From contig CADCSX010000005.1 of assembly GCA_902805475.1 (NCBI GenBank), positions 1,499,501 through 1,563,500 of the forward strand: a stretch of DNA of 64,000 nucleotides, in the 5' to 3' direction. A program made the translations under genes and the position numbers. The notes under the pieces are model-generated. The model did no database searches and was not told the DNA's origin. It worked only from the letters and a program-made list of their open reading frames with translations. Origin of the DNA: Entonaema liquescens. Its lineage: Eukaryota > Ascomycota > Sordariomycetes > Xylariales > Xylariaceae. Of this stretch, positions 19,144-31,202 are shown piece by piece. Position 1 is the first letter of the stretch; each line of letters starts with the position of its first letter.

Positions 19144-21324
19144 ATGGCTTCACCGCTTTGTTCTTCTAGTATCGGCGTGCTAAATTCTGCAACACCTTTG
19201 ACCAACCGCCACATCGATATATACGACATCAATTCACATACCCCCAAGATGAGCAGCGAACGCATCGCTAGCGATAACGGCGCTTCGAGTCCCACCTCGT
19301 CTCAGGCGCATGAGGAAAGAGACCAGGTTGGCCAGAGCCATGAGAACTTTTCGCCTTCCAAATCGCGTCATTCTAGAATACTGTCCGGCACGGAACTTTC
19401 GCCTTTGAAGATTTTAATTTCAAAAGAGAATACTACCTCCGAGGAGCAGTCACCTACACCTAGGAAGCTTGCAGCTGCTAAGAGCCCGAGAAAGATATCC
19501 CCCGAAAAGCGTTTCCCGGTTAAAATCAACAGCAATCTCAACAGCAGCGTCAGCAGCAGCCCATCCCCGACGCCAGAGACCCAGAAACCCCAAGTTCAAG
19601 AACACAATTTATCAATTGAGGAAGCGCTTCTCCGGAACGAGGGCTTAGCGACGGCTATAAAAATCTTCGAAGATGATGATACTGCGTTAGATGATGGCGA
19701 GGATAACGAAGTCGACACCACATCTACGTCAGTTGGCGATCAACCAGTCGGGAATGAATCAACAGGCCCAGACGATACTATGATCAGCACATATAGTAAT
19801 TTCTCCGCTGTGCCAAACATGACTATGTTTGCAAGAATTGGACATAGTCCTACCAAGTTCGCCAACACGGACACTACTCCCCTCGCCAGGCGGAGCAGAC
19901 CGGATCCATCGCCTCTAAGAACTCGCCCCCCTACTATGCACGAATCTGGAAATACCACCAATCTACTCATGGACTTTACGGAACAGATAGGCGGCCTTTC
20001 GTCCAGATACGTACAGCAGACACCAAATCGAAGTCAATCATTCGACAGAAACCCGAGGCACTCTATCGCTGCGACGCCTCAACGCCAGCAGTCCAACTTA
20101 CTCGATTTCGATATTCCACCTCTTCCGACGCCTCGTAGTATACCTACTGTAACACCCAGAGAATTGGAGTCGCTCAAGTCAGGGTTCCTCTCTGAAATTA
20201 GTAGCCTTAAGGCTTCCCTTAGCGGTAAAGAGGCTGAGGTTCTGGCTCTCAAGACAGCGGTAGGTGATGCTGAAAAACGAGTGGGCGAAAGCATGGAACA
20301 GCTTCGCGAAGAAAGGGCCATGAAGGAAGCAATGGCCGACGAAAAGGAGAACTGGGAGGCTCGTAGCCGAGAGATGGAAGTCGTACTCCGCAAGGTCAAA
20401 GAAGAAATTGTAATGAGCCAGCGAGAGCGCGAAGAACTAGAGTCCAAGTTAGATGAGAGCGAGAAACGGCGCGAGGCCGCCGAGATTATGGCACAGGAAG
20501 CAGAAAGCAAGATGGCGGGCATGCGCGCTGGCAAAGCCACTTCAGAGGCGGAAAATAATAATAAGTCTCCCGATAAGACTAAGAATCCCGGATCTCGCGA
20601 GGTCGAAATCGCGGTGGAGCGTGTGGCTCGTGAGTTGCACGTACTCTACAAGAGCAAGCACGAAGCCAAGGTTACAGCCCTGAAGAAGAGTTACGAAACC
20701 CGGTGGGAAAAGAAGGTCCATGAGCTCGAGTCGAGAGTCGAGGGACTTGCCCAGGAGAACGAGAAACTAAGACTCGATCGGGCCACCATGACCAGGATTG
20801 ACCCCGACCAGACTCTCGCAGACGAGGAACGCAGAATCCAGGCCATCAGGGATTCAGCGCAGATCAAGGAAATGGGTGCCGAGATCGAGAAACTCGAAGC
20901 CGTCATCGACAGCATCAAGATGGACAATCACGAGCTCCGCCAGCTCCTCGAAAAAGAGCGCGTCGAGAAAGGCGAGCTTGTCATCTTAGCTGAGGAGATG
21001 ATGTCAATGCAGAGTTTCGTGCAGGCGGAAGTGAAAAAACCGGCGCCGGCGCCTGCGCCTACACCCGCACCTACACGGCCAACTGCTACTAAGACTGGCC
21101 CTGAAAGCTTCCGCAATAGTATTGGTAGCCGTCCATCGGGTCTAAGAGCTCCCGGTTCGGTGAAGAAGCCGACAGACAGTAGAATTGGTGGTATTGCTCA
21201 CGACCGGAGCAGGAATGGCGGATCTCAGGGGGGTCTGCCACGCCCCGGTAGTGGGACAGCTGTACGGAGCGGCATCATGAGTTCTATTGAGAAGATGGGT
21301 AACTATCGGGGTCGTGGCGAATAA
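19144..21324 (+). CDS. Coiled-coil protein, possibly spindle- or microtubule-associated
   Basis: Single exon, 726 residues; an alternative start at 19249 (MSSERIASDNG) is possible. The N-terminal half is Ser/Pro-rich with many SP/TP sites (SPLKIL, TPRKLA, KSPRKISPEKR), as in CDK substrates, followed by an acidic block (DDDTALDDGEDNEVD). A conserved-looking motif STYSNFSAVPNMTMF lies at about 220, and NTTNLLMDFTEQIGGLSSRY at about 270. From about residue 340 to 630 it is almost continuous coiled coil, including REVEIAVERVARELHVLYKS. The tail is basic with a PAPAPAPTPAPTRP stretch and ends SGIMSSIEKMGNYRGRGE. This layout resembles fungal spindle pole or microtubule-organising proteins, but I cannot place it in a named family. 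The CDS itself is well supported by length and codon use. Confidence 0.8.
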   Translation: MASPLCSSSIGVLNSATPLTNRHIDIYDINSHTPKMSSERIASDNGASSPTSSQAHEERDQVGQSHENFSPSKSRHSRILSGTELSPLKILISKENTTSEEQSPTPRKLAAAKSPRKISPEKRFPVKINSNLNSSVSSSPSPTPETQKPQVQEHNLSIEEALLRNEGLATAIKIFEDDDTALDDGEDNEVDTTSTSVGDQPVGNESTGPDDTMISTYSNFSAVPNMTMFARIGHSPTKFANTDTTPLARRSRPDPSPLRTRPPTMHESGNTTNLLMDFTEQIGGLSSRYVQQTPNRSQSFDRNPRHSIAATPQRQQSNLLDFDIPPLPTPRSIPTVTPRELESLKSGFLSEISSLKASLSGKEAEVLALKTAVGDAEKRVGESMEQLREERAMKEAMADEKENWEARSREMEVVLRKVKEEIVMSQREREELESKLDESEKRREAAEIMAQEAESKMAGMRAGKATSEAENNNKSPDKTKNPGSREVEIAVERVARELHVLYKSKHEAKVTALKKSYETRWEKKVHELESRVEGLAQENEKLRLDRATMTRIDPDQTLADEERRIQAIRDSAQIKEMGAEIEKLEAVIDSIKMDNHELRQLLEKERVEKGELVILAEEMMSMQSFVQAEVKKPAPAPAPTPAPTRPTATKTGPESFRNSIGSRPSGLRAPGSVKKPTDSRIGGIAHDRSRNGGSQGGLPRPGSGTAVRSGIMSSIEKMGNYRGRGE

Positions 21325-21696
21325 TTACGAATGATGAGAGTTGGTAGCTTGGTTGGTGACGATTCATGATTAGGTGTTATGGGTTCTGATACCGATATGA
21401 TGAGGTTATTGTAATGATTATTCTCCCCTTGGCACTTCTCGGAGTTTAGGCCTGGACCATAAGAGCCTCTTCGGAATTGCAGAACTACCTACCTATATTA
21501 AAGCTAGGTCGTCCTGATCTTTGTATAACGCGTCATGAGTCTCACGAGTCTATGCTCAGTTCCATATAGTGTCAATAGTCTAAGAAGAGTTCGCCCAATT
21601 GATACCCCCTTAGTTTATTCACATATCGTCTTCTTTCAAAATACCGAGGTAACAAGATATAATAGTCATACCATATCCCTTTGCAGTGCTATCAGC
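21325..21696. other. Intergenic gap between convergent genes
   Basis: About 370 bp separating the stop codons of the coiled-coil gene and the NRPS-like gene. It should hold both 3' ends; nothing else seen. Confidence 0.5.
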
Positions 21697-24600
21697 CTAC
21701 TGTTGTCCATTTGTAGCACTGCCGCCCAGCCAATGCCCCAGCATCTTCGGTATGAGATTAGCATCTAAGACGCTAGGACACAGACGAAGAGCACTACTAT
21801 CACGACAAGCCTTCCGGATATCAAACTTCAACCCAGAGCCTGACCCAACACCCAAACCACTGTAAGTATCCGCATAAAAGTCAGCAAGCTTCACAGCAGG
21901 CAATCTCGCCTCAGCAGCCGGTCCTAGCTCCGCGGCTCGAGCGCGCAACTTAGCCAGCCACTCTCCAAGACTAACGTCCTCGAACCGCAACCCAGCCTTC
22001 CGCAACGCCGGCAGGAACTTTTCGTTCCAAGAAAACTCATGCGGCGGCTTGATATTGTAGAATGCCGCCCCCTTGCTCGCGAGCTTCTCGGCGAGCTGCA
22101 GACACGCCCGGGCCACCGTGTCCACCGGCATCCAATCGCAGATATCGTGGTCGCCCTCGAGACGCGGCAGCGCGTGGACCTCCGTCGCGCTGCGCACCAG
22201 GATCGGAATCGCCTCCTTGTCGTTCCAGATGCCATGCACGGTGTCGGCGGAGATCTGGCCGATGCGCAGGACGCCGACCGCACCACCGTATGTTCCGGCC
22301 GCGGCGCAGATGCGCTCGCCCACGAGCTTCGAGCGCCCGTAGCCCATGGGTGCGGCGAAACGGAGGGATTCCAGCGGCCCTTCGGGGACGAGGGCGGGCG
22401 TGGGGGTCTGGAATGCGGTGGAGATGCTGCTTGCGAAGAGCAGGCGCGCGGGACGGCTGAATGGGACTTGTAAGGATAGGGATAGGAGGTTGTGGAGACC
22501 GGCTATGTGAGGGATCATGCTCGAGAGAGACACGTTGAAGTTTACCGGCCATGCGGAGTGGATGATTAGGGTCGCTGACTGCTGTAGGTCTGAGTAGTGT
22601 TCTGGCGAGAGACCCAGATTCGGGGCGCCCAGGCCGTTGGTTGTCAGGGCCGTTATTTTCTTGTTGTTGTACACTTGCACATTGAGTTTCCGAATTTTTA
22701 TGGACTCGTTAATACGGGCCAAAGGATCGTCACCTCGAACGAGGCAAATGACACGCTCTACCTTAGGGTCGTCGAGGAGTTGGTTGAGTAAGTGCGCGCC
22801 AAGAGCGCCGGTTGCGCCCGTGAGAATCTGCATTATTGTGTTACTTCACAAGCACCCGAGAAAAGGGGTTCATGGAGAAGACTTACCACGACGTCTTTTT
22901 CCGGCATTGGTAAATTCCCCGGAGACCATGTTTGGAATTTGCTGTAGTCATCAATAATCTTCTGCATCTTCACTATCTCATCTTCGTCGCTTGACTGTGA
23001 TTTCTCGCCGGTGCGCATGGAATACAGGAGCCGGGCGAGCCCGGATACAGTCCCAGCATCATAGACGACGTTAGTACGTAGCGAATGTCCGCCAATATCC
23101 AGGTCGCGTTGCAATAATCTTCGTATCTGAGCGGCGCGTAGACTATCTACCCCGAGGCAAATAGATCGGTTTCTATGTCTGGCACCTCAATGCCCGCCTG
23201 CTCACGAATAAGCTTTAGTATGAACTGTTCAAGTTGCCCAATATCGAGTGTCAGAGTTTGCCGTTCCTCTCCGTCGACGGTATCCTTGTCTCCTGCGTAA
23301 ATATTTTCAATAATCTTCTCGAAACGAGTGTATGCAGCAGCGCGGATAATGTTGTTTTTGTCAGTGGTAGGATATTGAACATCAGCGGCAAGCGGGACTA
23401 TCATATCGGGAGTGATACGCGCGAACTCGTCAGCGAAACTGTTCGCTCTATCTATGTAAGGTCGAATAGCCTTGATAAACTCGTCGTCTGATAGATCAGC
23501 TGCAGCTTTAGAGCGGAACACCAGAAGCCCAGGTACGAGGCGGTCATTACCGACCATTAGGGCGTCTCGCACAAGTGGACTCTCGCGAACAGTACCTTCC
23601 ATGCCCAATGGAAGGATCTTTTCTCCGCTCAAAAGCGTCACCCTATCATCGGAACGAGCAATATACTTCCAGGCCCACTCTATAGTTGGGTGAGGAACGA
23701 AGAGATCGCCTGAGTGAAAAGAGCCAGGCGGATCGTTGGAGTTGGTGATCATGAGCGCAGGGTGAGTTTTCAGGTATACAGCCTCGTATGTTCCGTCGTC
23801 GCGTTTTTGAAAGACCATATACTCACGCAAGTTGGCGAATATCCTTATATAGTCCCAAGAATTATCACCGGGTTCACGGAAGATAGAATCACCCGTGTGG
23901 CCAACTTCGGTTCTTGGAGTAGGTTAGCCCAATAACATAATACGTAGGTAGTTGAGATAGTTGAGAGGGGTACGAACAGGCCAAATATGAGACCAAGGTT
24001 TATTCCTTGCTCGACTACTTGATTTCCAAGCTCGTCCGGTGTCCTGGCCCCGGCCGACGTCACGAATTTGCACTTTTTCAAAACATCGATCCCGTCTTGT
24101 CTCTCTACCATTAGCTTCAACGTGTAGGGGACCGTATGGCAAATTTCGGGCTGAGTCGCCTTGAGAGCTGTAATCAGATTGTCTGCTGTTAACGGCAGGG
24201 AAGCATTGAATAGGTGAGCCGTTCTACGCATCCACATGGCTTGTATGGAAGTCAGGAGACCGTGTAGGTGATACCAGGGCAAAGGATTGAACGCCTTGAG
24301 ACCGGTTCCCGAAACTATAGAGGCCAAGAGACTCCGATGAGATAGGAACAAAAGCTTAGGGAGGCCAGTGGAACCAGACGAATGCATGATGAGTGTCACC
24401 TGGACGTGCTCCTTTTCTTTATTAGGGATATCTCTCCAGAAAGGCTCCGGAAACCCTTCGTGCCTATCGAAATCCCCCCTAACTAGCATCGAGATGAATT
24501 TGAGGTCTTGACGAGCCTCTCTGATTTCATTTATAACCGAGTCAACACGAGTTGACGTTCCGTAAATTATAGCATCGCACCCCGCCTGACGGAGTAGATG

Positions 24601-24960
24601 AAGACATGCTGGCGAATTTAGGCGAATGGACAGAGTCAAGACCTTGCATCCCAGACGAAACAGAGCAAAAAACGTGACGACGAACTCCAGATCTGAAGGG
24701 GCAAAAAGGGCGACGGTTTTCCCTGAGTTTACCTCGAGGCCCTTTTGCACCAATACATAACAAGCATCGTCAACCATACGATTGAGATTCTTGCCTGTTA
24801 AGTATTCATAATCAGCAGCGTCGTTGTGATATCGGGGATATGCAAGAATCGGAACTTGCTCGTCGTCTTTCGCACGCTCACGGACAAGATCATCGATCGT
24901 CCATAGTTTTCCGAACGTCTTGATTCTCTCTTCGACAGTCTGGGGAGATATATTGGCCAT
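21697..24960 (-). CDS. NRPS-like adenylation-carrier-reductase enzyme, frameshifted at the carrier domain
   Basis: Exons 24960-23978, 23912-22887 and 22827-21697; introns 23977-23913 (65 nt) and 22886-22828 (59 nt). The A domain shows SSGSTGLPK (about residues 194-202) and FGLTEVGHTGDS across intron 1. A thiolation segment follows (LEQFILKLIREQAGIEVPDI...DSLRAAQIRRLLQ). The C-terminal NAD(P)-dependent thioester reductase begins ILTGATGALGAHLLNQLL and has the YGRSK motif. Such A-T-R enzymes activate a carboxylic acid, tether it and release it reductively, as do aminoadipate or aryl-acid reductase relatives. In the carrier motif, four Gs at 23150-23153 (GGGG on the minus strand) leave the frame one base short, giving a stop just before Asp-Ser-Leu. 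As read, translation ends there. No condensation domain and no evident cluster genes are present. Confidence 0.82.
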
Positions 24961-27666
24961 CTTGGGCTCTGGAAGACTTCGTGGTGTTTATTTTGCGGCT
25001 TAAGGGTTGAACCTAGAGCTGGAACGATCGTCTTATTTATAACCCAAGTTGAGACGAGAAAGTCACTGATGACCTCCACATCAAAGGTGAGAAGGAATGG
25101 GGATTTATACCAAGTCCGAGGTTGATAACACGAATAGCAAGCCAAACCACCCCTCCTCTCTAGATTATGCCGCCATTATAATTCTGATAATTCCAAATCT
25201 TTCCGTCTCACTACTGCCGAAGTCAATGACTAAGACCAAGTTCGAGCCTACAACCGAGCATGAATGTTGTTCCGATTGTTGGTGGTTATCCTCAAGACAC
25301 CACCCTATACACTGGTTTATGCGAATGCGGTTGCCTGGCTATACCCGGAGGACAATTCCCGGATTATATCCTTATTATTGCAGGTATAAGAAGTAGTATA
25401 TTACTTCTCCGCATTCGAATCCCGTGTTGTCGATAGGGCGTGAGATAGATGTGGCCCAACACTCTCCAGTATTTGGTCGGGATCGACAATGGAGACCCAT
25501 CCATCACGGAATAAGATATGATACGTGGTTGCGCTGGGTGTAAGCAAAGAGCCAGCCTCGTCGTGATACTGTTATCATGGACGAGCTTACCTACATCTAT
25601 CCTCCAAATGTCTATGCTCTCCATCAATAATACCATCGCATGAGTCCCCGTTTCCATTCGGAGCAAACTTACGTGTCGTATAATAATGCCGCCGCGATGG
25701 CGGAACCGACTTACCGATCTCTATGTAACATAGACATCAACATAACCGACTAAGGCATACGGGAAGAATTTTGAACCGCTCAGATATTGAGGTCTAACCG
25801 GTGGATAGCCGGCTTCGCCTATGCTTCACGTTGTGATACACCCTTATAGGAGCATCTCTGTGTAAGCCTCGTGTCCTACTACGACTTCAACATGTAACCC
25901 AAATAGACAGAATTTTTCGACTGTGGTGTTATCATTGGGCTTGGCATATTCGCGTCGTGCGAGTTTAAGACCGAAATACGCGAACACGCGAACTTGCTGC
26001 TTGCAGAGAGACATTGTATGGGCTAGCTATCCCACGCGCCTACGGATAACAAAGTAATACCTAGGTCGTTGACGTTATATGGTGAATCATATAGAGAAGA
26101 CCAGTACAGTTACTACCTTATTAATGCTAGCAGCTGTTACTCTATTCGTTTCGATGGTGACCAAGGAAATATTCTATAGAGGTAGCCACAGCTTAAACAT
26201 ACGAATAAGGTTGGCTTTTTAGGCGCATTAGGAATGCCATTATCACCTAAGTCCAAGAATCGGGTGAGAAGCACGATATGTTGTTTATACAGGTAAGTAT
26301 ACCGAAGTTACCCCTTTTCATGTGTGCCTTTAAGTATTTTACCACTTAGTAATTTAAGCACCTTCTTGTGGGATATGAAATGACTGATATCTATCGAAAT
26401 GCTAATATTTATCTTGAAAATAGTTAATAAAGTAGCTCTAGAGATTTTTGATTAGGGGATCTCGCTATATTTCTTTCTGATGTTGGGTACAAGTGTATAT
26501 ATCCTCCTTTTTCCTTTCTCATGAGTGTTCTCTCATTATGATCGAGTAAGGTATCCCTAGTACGATTGTCTCGCACTCGTCCCCAGCTAGCATTCCCCTT
26601 TCAGATGTTCGTACGCTACACATAAAAGAAACACCCACCCTAGAGACCATGAATATGTGATCACCTAAAGTAACGCAGGCCATTAATATAGACAACAGAT
26701 CCATTTATACGGCTTGTGTATATTCCAAATGTAATAGTGTAGCTTGGGAACGTTAGCCATACGTCTGACAGCGATGAAGCTCACCTATTCACTATGCCTA
26801 CCAAACCATCTTATCTCATTACCCTCTCCTCCAGGTTTTTCCTCATCAAGCACCCTGCCGGGTCTGTCTGCCTTGGCCTGTGGATGATGATGCCCAGACC
26901 TGAACCAATAGAAATATGTAGTTGCAATGACAGGTATCGTCGCGGGCTACCTATATGAAGGCTAGGAGAAGTTGGGATGTTCAACACCAACCACCCCGAG
27001 GTATGACACCCAGTGTAGATACAAATGATACAAGGCTTAAAGAACCGATGAAAATATAGATGTCAGGGGAAACATCTGAACGGACTCAAACTATTGGTTA
27101 CCACTTATCTTAAGCTGGCGCCGTTTATATGCAACGTGGGGTCGGGAAGAGTTCGGCATGTAGCTATTTGGTTGGCCACTGTCATTTCTTCATCATGTAC
27201 TCAGATGTCCTGAATAGGGGACTAGGATAGGAAAACAAATATTACAGATACCCTATTGGTATCTCAATTATCTAAGTACTAAACTAACTGGAACATGACT
27301 AATTTTTCTCTCCATGCGTAATCCAAGCCCCTATTCATTAGTCGCATTTCGTATTCCAGACGTAAACAGCAAAACTAAGTAACCAAGGCGTACAAAACAT
27401 ATTTCATGATTCCTCGGACCGTTTTGAAACGAAGCTTCCAGCGCCCGCGCAAGACATGAATCATATCAAGGGACTTACCCCTGAGACTACATGCCAACCC
27501 GATCGCCAAGTCCGTTTCCCCCGTGTTGATTCACGACTCTCCGCACCCCTTGGTCGTACATTCAATAACCGGCCCCCCGAATTTAGCATGCATTACTCGC
27601 TCGTCAAGTCGTAGCATACCCCCAACCAGCCCTAGATAAGTAGTAGTTGTCGATCTGATTAATAGT
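24961..27666. other. Intergenic region, 2.7 kb
   Basis: No supported gene. Short open frames (for example 25097-25396 +, 25364-25666 -, 26519-26704 -) lack domains or matching exons. The sequence is AT-rich with scattered short palindromes. No transporter, regulator or tailoring enzyme that would make a cluster with the NRPS-like gene was found here. Confidence 0.45.
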
Positions 27667-28236
27667 CTATACGCCGATCTGGGACATATTAGGACCGCGA
27701 ACGGAACCACCACCGCGTCGGAGCTCTCTCAAGACGAAGAAGAGGCTAGCAGCCAGGGAGGCAAAGAGGAACCACAAGAACACAGTGCTAGCCTGGATCT
27801 CACGGCATCGCTTTTCGGTGTTGTCGGAACCGAATGCAATGTAGTCGCTAGGTTTACGCCCCTAAAGGCCAAGTCAATGTAGTTAGCAAAGCAGGTCCAT
27901 GTTATACGAGCCAAAAAGCCGGGGGTTGCATACCACATTAGAGCAGTTTACTGCTTGTAGCTTCGCCGAGAAGACAATTGCACCGATGAAAGTGAAGAGA
28001 ACTGCGGCGCTGTCGAGAGCGAGGGCTACAACGGGGATTGCGATAGCGGCGACAAAGTGCGAAACCAGACCGTATAGGATAGCGAGCCAGGAGATGGCGC
28101 ATACAAACATGACAAAGTTGATGGCGGATTCAGATCCGCTGATGTTGCTTGCGATGACATTTCCGACGAGCGCCGTGGTCAGTAGAACCAGAAGGAACTG
28201 CACAATGCGCAGCACGGACTTGATCATGGTCTCCAT
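27667..28236 (-). CDS. MARVEL-domain four-helix membrane protein (Nce102-like)
   Basis: Two exons, 28236-27934 and 27861-27667, with a 72-nt intron (donor GTATGC, acceptor TTTAG). About 166 residues. Four hydrophobic helices: VLRIVQFLLVLLTTALVGNV, INFVMFVCAISWLAILYGLV, AIAIPVVALALDSAAVLFTF and VFLWFLFASLAASLFFVL. The loop before the last helix has paired cysteines (VNCSN...RCREIQAST), a usual feature of small fungal MARVEL proteins. The tail RELRRGGGSVRGPNMSQIGV is cytosolic. Relatives such as Nce102 organise plasma-membrane (eisosome) domains. This role is inferred from topology only. Confidence 0.8.
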
Positions 28237-30325
28237 ATTGACGGTGGCTCACTTATTTCGTGAGACGGTAAAAGTGTTTATTTGGTAATAAAAGCTATAG
28301 ATGAAAGTATGAGGGTCAATGCGTCGACAAATCGTCGAGTTGCAAGACCGATTGATGATCGACGAAGATATGCGGAGTCTTTGTGGGTATGTTCTATAGA
28401 TATGGACGGTTTGCTGATTATGAAAATAGAGGGCGAAGACTTGGATTGTTGTGGCTCTCGCGGGGAACAATGGGAATAATTGGGATAATAGGATAGATGA
28501 TCCTTACAAATGACGGAAGATGGGATTTGGACTTGAGGACGGAATTGTGCTTTAATCTGTTAACAGGGTGTGTTATTGGTCAATAGATCAGTCTAAGCTA
28601 TGGGGGTTTGGGTTGATGTCGATCAAATGATGCGCATCGATGTTGTTGCTAAAATGGTTTAGAGAATGGAGACTGGAGATGTAAAGATGTAGAGGTGCAT
28701 GTAATTATATGTTAAGGTGTACATAAAAAGATGACCAGGTGATTTGTGATCGGCGGTTGCGGGATAACAAGCTTACCTTCCCTACATGTAGGTAGTGTAG
28801 GCATGTAATGAATTCCCTTCTGTCTTCTATATTCTGTCGCTGTTTCTGAATCCGCAAACTATGACTTCATTGGTTGTTCCTTACTATTCTAGAAATAGTG
28901 ACGTACACAACAACCCGCGGCGCATGTGCTAATTCGTTCTTTTATAACGCGGACTGATAAGTCTAAAATAGAGGAAAGCTTAAATGGCTACTCGAGATTT
29001 ACGAATACAGAATCGATTACATAGTACCTAATTAATACCATCATGATCAATAAATCGTTCGAATGCGGCCTCCAACGTTATTATTACCTGCCCGGTTTCT
29101 TTGAGTTCCGAGTCCAGCTAGGTACCACATAAAGAGGACATTCAAAGTCGCACTGAATCCATGGTTGGCCGGGCAGTCAGCCCACAGCAGGCCAATCATA
29201 CAGATATCTCATGACTCCGCACCACCCGCATTGTTTTAAGGTTCCGTTCCCGATAAGATCTCTTAATTCTGAATGATTGGCTCTTAATGTTTCTCCAAGC
29301 TTGACACTTTGACCCAGCAACCGCGAGCCGCGCGGGACCCTGCATCTTCATCCTTCATCTCAAGCCATTTATATAAACCCAGTCGAATTTGAGAAGTTGT
29401 TTTTATCATTTGCGGGCACGTAACGTTCTCCGAAGAGGATTGGGTCTCACTCAGCATGCCCTTGCCAACGACCTACGTGTAATAATCTACGAGGAGCAAT
29501 CGCTTTGTCTCAAAATTTCACCATGGCCCGGCTTTTAACTAATGCCAAAAGTGGTTGATGAACTTCCGAATAACTGCTCAGACGAAAGCTTATTAGGTAC
29601 TACGTATTGATAAGCTTCGCTATTATAATTTATATTTAGGTTCTTGTTGGTATTCTTCAATCGTTTCCATATTGTTTGTTGTAAATTTACCTCGTTTTAT
29701 TGAAACATCTTACCTTACATAAGGTAACTTACATGTGATGGTGGCTTTACGAGTACAAAGCCCCCGAAGAAATAACCCGAAGAAATCCTTCGTTAAAACT
29801 TCGGGCATTAAGGGTGTTCATCGGATAGCGAAAGATCTAGACCCACGGTAAGGTGGGTATCTTGGTACCTAGGTACTTCTTCAAGAGTGCTCGTTTGACA
29901 CCTCGTTGCATCACCGTGCATGTACATATTATGTGTACGTACTACGGACTAATTGAACCAACGCTCTCAATTTTTTCTGGCCCGAGTTTTTAAGCTCACC
30001 GTCATATCATGTCATGATAATATAATAACACTGTTCTAAGGAACTACGGTTTTGAGCAATTGAGAATTAGCGACCGTTACAAGGTAGGGGATAATTTTTT
30101 TTTCTTTTGTCAGACCCAATCGGATTTTATATTAGCTACGTCCCGCAATGTTCCTGGCGGCGTTAACCGGATAGGCCTCACTAACCTTCCGAAGCTTCTC
30201 GTCCGAATCCACCGGCGCTATTAGCAGACACTTTGCTTTTGCAACCCACTTGCTGTGCCTGTGCTGCCCGTGTTGCCCGACGTGAGCATCATATTTATTA
30301 ACTTTTGAAAAAGAGGTCGTACAGG
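28237..30325. other. Intergenic region between divergent genes, 2.1 kb
   Basis: Holds the promoters of the MARVEL gene (leftward) and the DUF1279 gene (rightward). No gene seen. A TTGGTACCTAGGTACTT palindrome-type motif lies at about 29862-29878. Confidence 0.5.
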
Positions 30326-31202
30326 ATGCCTCCGGTTTACTCCCGTTTGTTCGAACCGATGTGGGCGCGTGTACTACGACAGACGGCACCGAACTTGGAG
30401 AGAACGGCATGGAGGCGCACTTTCGTCTCCAGATCGCAACAAACCGTATCCACCCCTGCTTCGTTAACTGCTCCATATACGATACGGCGGCCGACGATAT
30501 TTAATCTTCTATCTAAATCATCCAAGCAACCGTTACGTTCGACCCGGCGATCATTTCACCGAACTTCCCGCTTACGAGATGCAAAATCTTCCCCGAAAGC
30601 TGCCCCAGCTCAGGAGCCGCAGGGATTCACAGCAAGACTAAAGAAGCTATCGAAAGAATATGGCTGGGCTGCTTTAGGAGTTTATCTAGGATTAACTGTC
30701 CTGGACTTTCCGTTCTGCTTCTTGCTAGTGCGATCGGTTGGGACGGATAGGATAGGTCGGTGGTAATGATATCAAGAGAGAGGGTATATCGCTGACAGAA
30801 CCCTAGGCGCAATCGAACACTGGGTTGTATCAAATGTCTCCAAGTTAATACCACAATCCATCCAAACGAGGTGGCGCGAATATCGTGAAGCCCTAAAAGA
30901 AGCCAAAAGGGAAAACCTCGGAGATGCAGAGGCCGGTGAAAAGGCTGAGATGGCCGGTTGGGGTGTAGAGGAAGCTGAAGAAAGGCATAAGGCCGAAGCT
31001 AGTAAGTTTTATCGAGAACGCGTTCGCCTCAACCCTACTTATACATCTCGTAGGTCTTGGAACCCAGTTGGCTCTTGCCTATGCGGTGCATAAAAGCTTC
31101 ATCTTCCTTCGGGTGCCTTTAACCGCTGCGATAACGCCGAAGGTAGTTAAAGTTCTACGTTCATGGGGCTGGAAGATCGGGAAGCGACCAAGCAAGCGGT
31201 AA
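30326..31202 (+). CDS. Mitochondrial DUF1279 (FAM210-type) protein
   Basis: Three exons, 30326-30755, 30807-31001 and 31054-31202, with introns of 51 and 52 nt. About 257 residues. The Arg/Ser-rich N-terminus with few acids (WARVLRQTAPNLERTAWRR ... SFHRTSRLRD) is typical of a mitochondrial presequence. The DUF1279 core follows: FTARLKKLSKEYGWAALGVY, LDFPFCFLLVRSVGTDRIG then IEHWVV across intron 1. After a charged helix (EYREALKEAKRENLGDAE) a second hydrophobic segment LGTQLALAYAVHKSFIFLRV is joined by intron 2. Members are inner mitochondrial membrane proteins of poorly known function. The intron 1 donor (GTCGGT) is not strong, but the branch site and protein continuity support it. Confidence 0.8.

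Noticed and set aside
22037..22552. Several long overlapping frames on both strands (171, 144, 132, 120 residues)
   Set aside because: Caused by high G/C third positions in the reductase domain; no domain or splice logic, and the true frame is clear.
25259..25430. Short frame with Cys-x-Cys-Gly-Cys that hints at a metal-binding enzyme
   Set aside because: Too short, no second half found in flanking sequence, and no splice sites that extend it.
21697..28236. Secondary-metabolite cluster around the NRPS-like gene
   Set aside because: Neighbours are a coiled-coil cell-biology-type gene and a MARVEL protein, with 2.7 kb of empty DNA; no tailoring enzyme, transporter or specific regulator.
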